A DNA stretch of 6,030 nucleotides from DTJG01 sp964532995. GTDB taxonomy: Bacteria; Ratteibacteria; UBA8468; B48-G9; DTJG01. The notes under the pieces were generated by a model. That model saw nothing but the letters and a program-made list of their open reading frames with translations, was not told the DNA's origin and ran no database searches. Shown piece after piece: positions 5,896 to 6,030 of the stretch. The stretch is from contig CAZHJN010000070.1 in assembly GCA_964532995.1 (NCBI GenBank), positions 1 to 6,030 on the forward strand, in the 5' to 3' direction. The stretch's first letter is position 1. Every line of letters begins with the position of its first letter. The position numbers and the translations under genes were made by a program.

Positions 5896-6030
5896 TGTAA
5901 ATCCTGACTGGTTATTATTTCACCATTTATACTGATTACCCTCAAGCTTAAAGGGATTTTATTCTTAGCTTCAGAAAGTGCTTCCCGAGCCATCATAAAA
6001 AGGCCCCTGCAGCATGGAACCTCCATTATT
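5892..6030 (-). CDS. C-terminal part of a ferredoxin-like 4Fe-4S protein
   Basis: This minus-strand frame runs in from the window edge and ends in TGA at 5892-5894. The 45 visible residues begin IMEVPCCRGLFMMAREAL and end GEIITSQDLQ. The MEVPCC-x-GL segment followed by a helix, then KIPLSLRVISINGE, is the C-terminal signature I associate with a family of roughly 200-260-residue anaerobe proteins. Their N-termini carry two 4Fe-4S ferredoxin motifs; that part would lie outside this window. The ATG at 6024-6026 is probably internal, since this motif sits near the end of the family. The stop shares bases with the metX start in a GTGA junction, so the two are likely co-transcribed and translationally coupled. 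Its role beside methionine genes is unknown; electron transfer is the general expectation. The family assignment is from memory of the motif. Confidence 0.7.
   Translation of the reverse strand, partial: IMEVPCCRGLFMMAREALSEAKNKIPLSLRVISINGEIITSQDLQ
5902..5905 (-). promoter_or_regulatory. Ribosome binding site for the metX GTG start
   Basis: AGGA on the minus strand, six bases before the GTG, lies within the last codons of the upstream Fe-S protein gene. It supports the non-ATG start and a coupled junction. Confidence 0.65.

Noticed and set aside
5924..5926. ATG upstream of metX on the minus strand
   Set aside because: It is followed by a stop after two more codons (ATG GTG AAA TAA) and lies out of frame inside the coding region of the Fe-S protein.
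1..6030. tRNA, rRNA, CRISPR array, insertion sequence or SAM riboswitch
   Set aside because: No regularly spaced direct repeats, transposase frame, terminal inverted repeats or recognisable RNA structure were seen; the leader of the metX operon, where a riboswitch might lie, is outside the window.

Overview
The window looks like a compact, AT-rich bacterial chromosome segment. Genes are packed tail to tail with one or five bases between convergent stops, strong AGGAGG ribosome binding sites are used, and arginine is often coded by AGG/AGA. The gene content (Fe-S protein, FAD oxidoreductase, metX-metW, dockerin-bearing secreted protein) fits an anaerobic, probably uncultivated bacterium. The phylum cannot be fixed from these genes. 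The mixture recalls Omnitrophota-like or deltaproteobacterial-like lineages, but that is only an impression.

Layout. Bases 1-125 hold the 3' end of a plus-strand reading frame of unknown function, apparently frameshifted near 26-30. It converges on a minus-strand FAD-dependent oxidoreductase gene of the FAD_oxidored (PF12831) type (131-1480). A 117-base divergent intergenic region carries a promoter candidate for each strand and leads to a large plus-strand gene (1598-4183). That gene encodes a predicted secreted, multi-domain, all-beta surface protein of 861 residues ending in a dockerin type I module. One base after its stop, the minus-strand group begins at its 3' end: metW (4185-4763), metX (4768-5895, GTG start), and the C-terminus of a ferredoxin-like 4Fe-4S protein (5892-6030, running off the window). 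The last three genes overlap or nearly touch and are probably one operon, read Fe-S protein -> metX -> metW.

How the genes work together. MetX acylates homoserine, the committed activation step of methionine synthesis, and MetW is its customary methyltransferase-fold partner. The Fe-S protein is joined to metX by a GTGA stop/start junction, which suggests coupled translation, but its role is unknown. The secreted protein has no visible enzymatic domain. It is built from a twofold duplication of a carboxypeptidase-regulatory-like pair, a middle beta domain, two fibronectin-III-like modules each ending in a WSxWS motif, and a dockerin with all ten expected calcium ligands. It therefore looks like a structural or adhesive protein docked onto a cohesin partner. 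No mobile element, RNA gene or CRISPR array was seen, and no gene-free stretch exceeds 300 bases.
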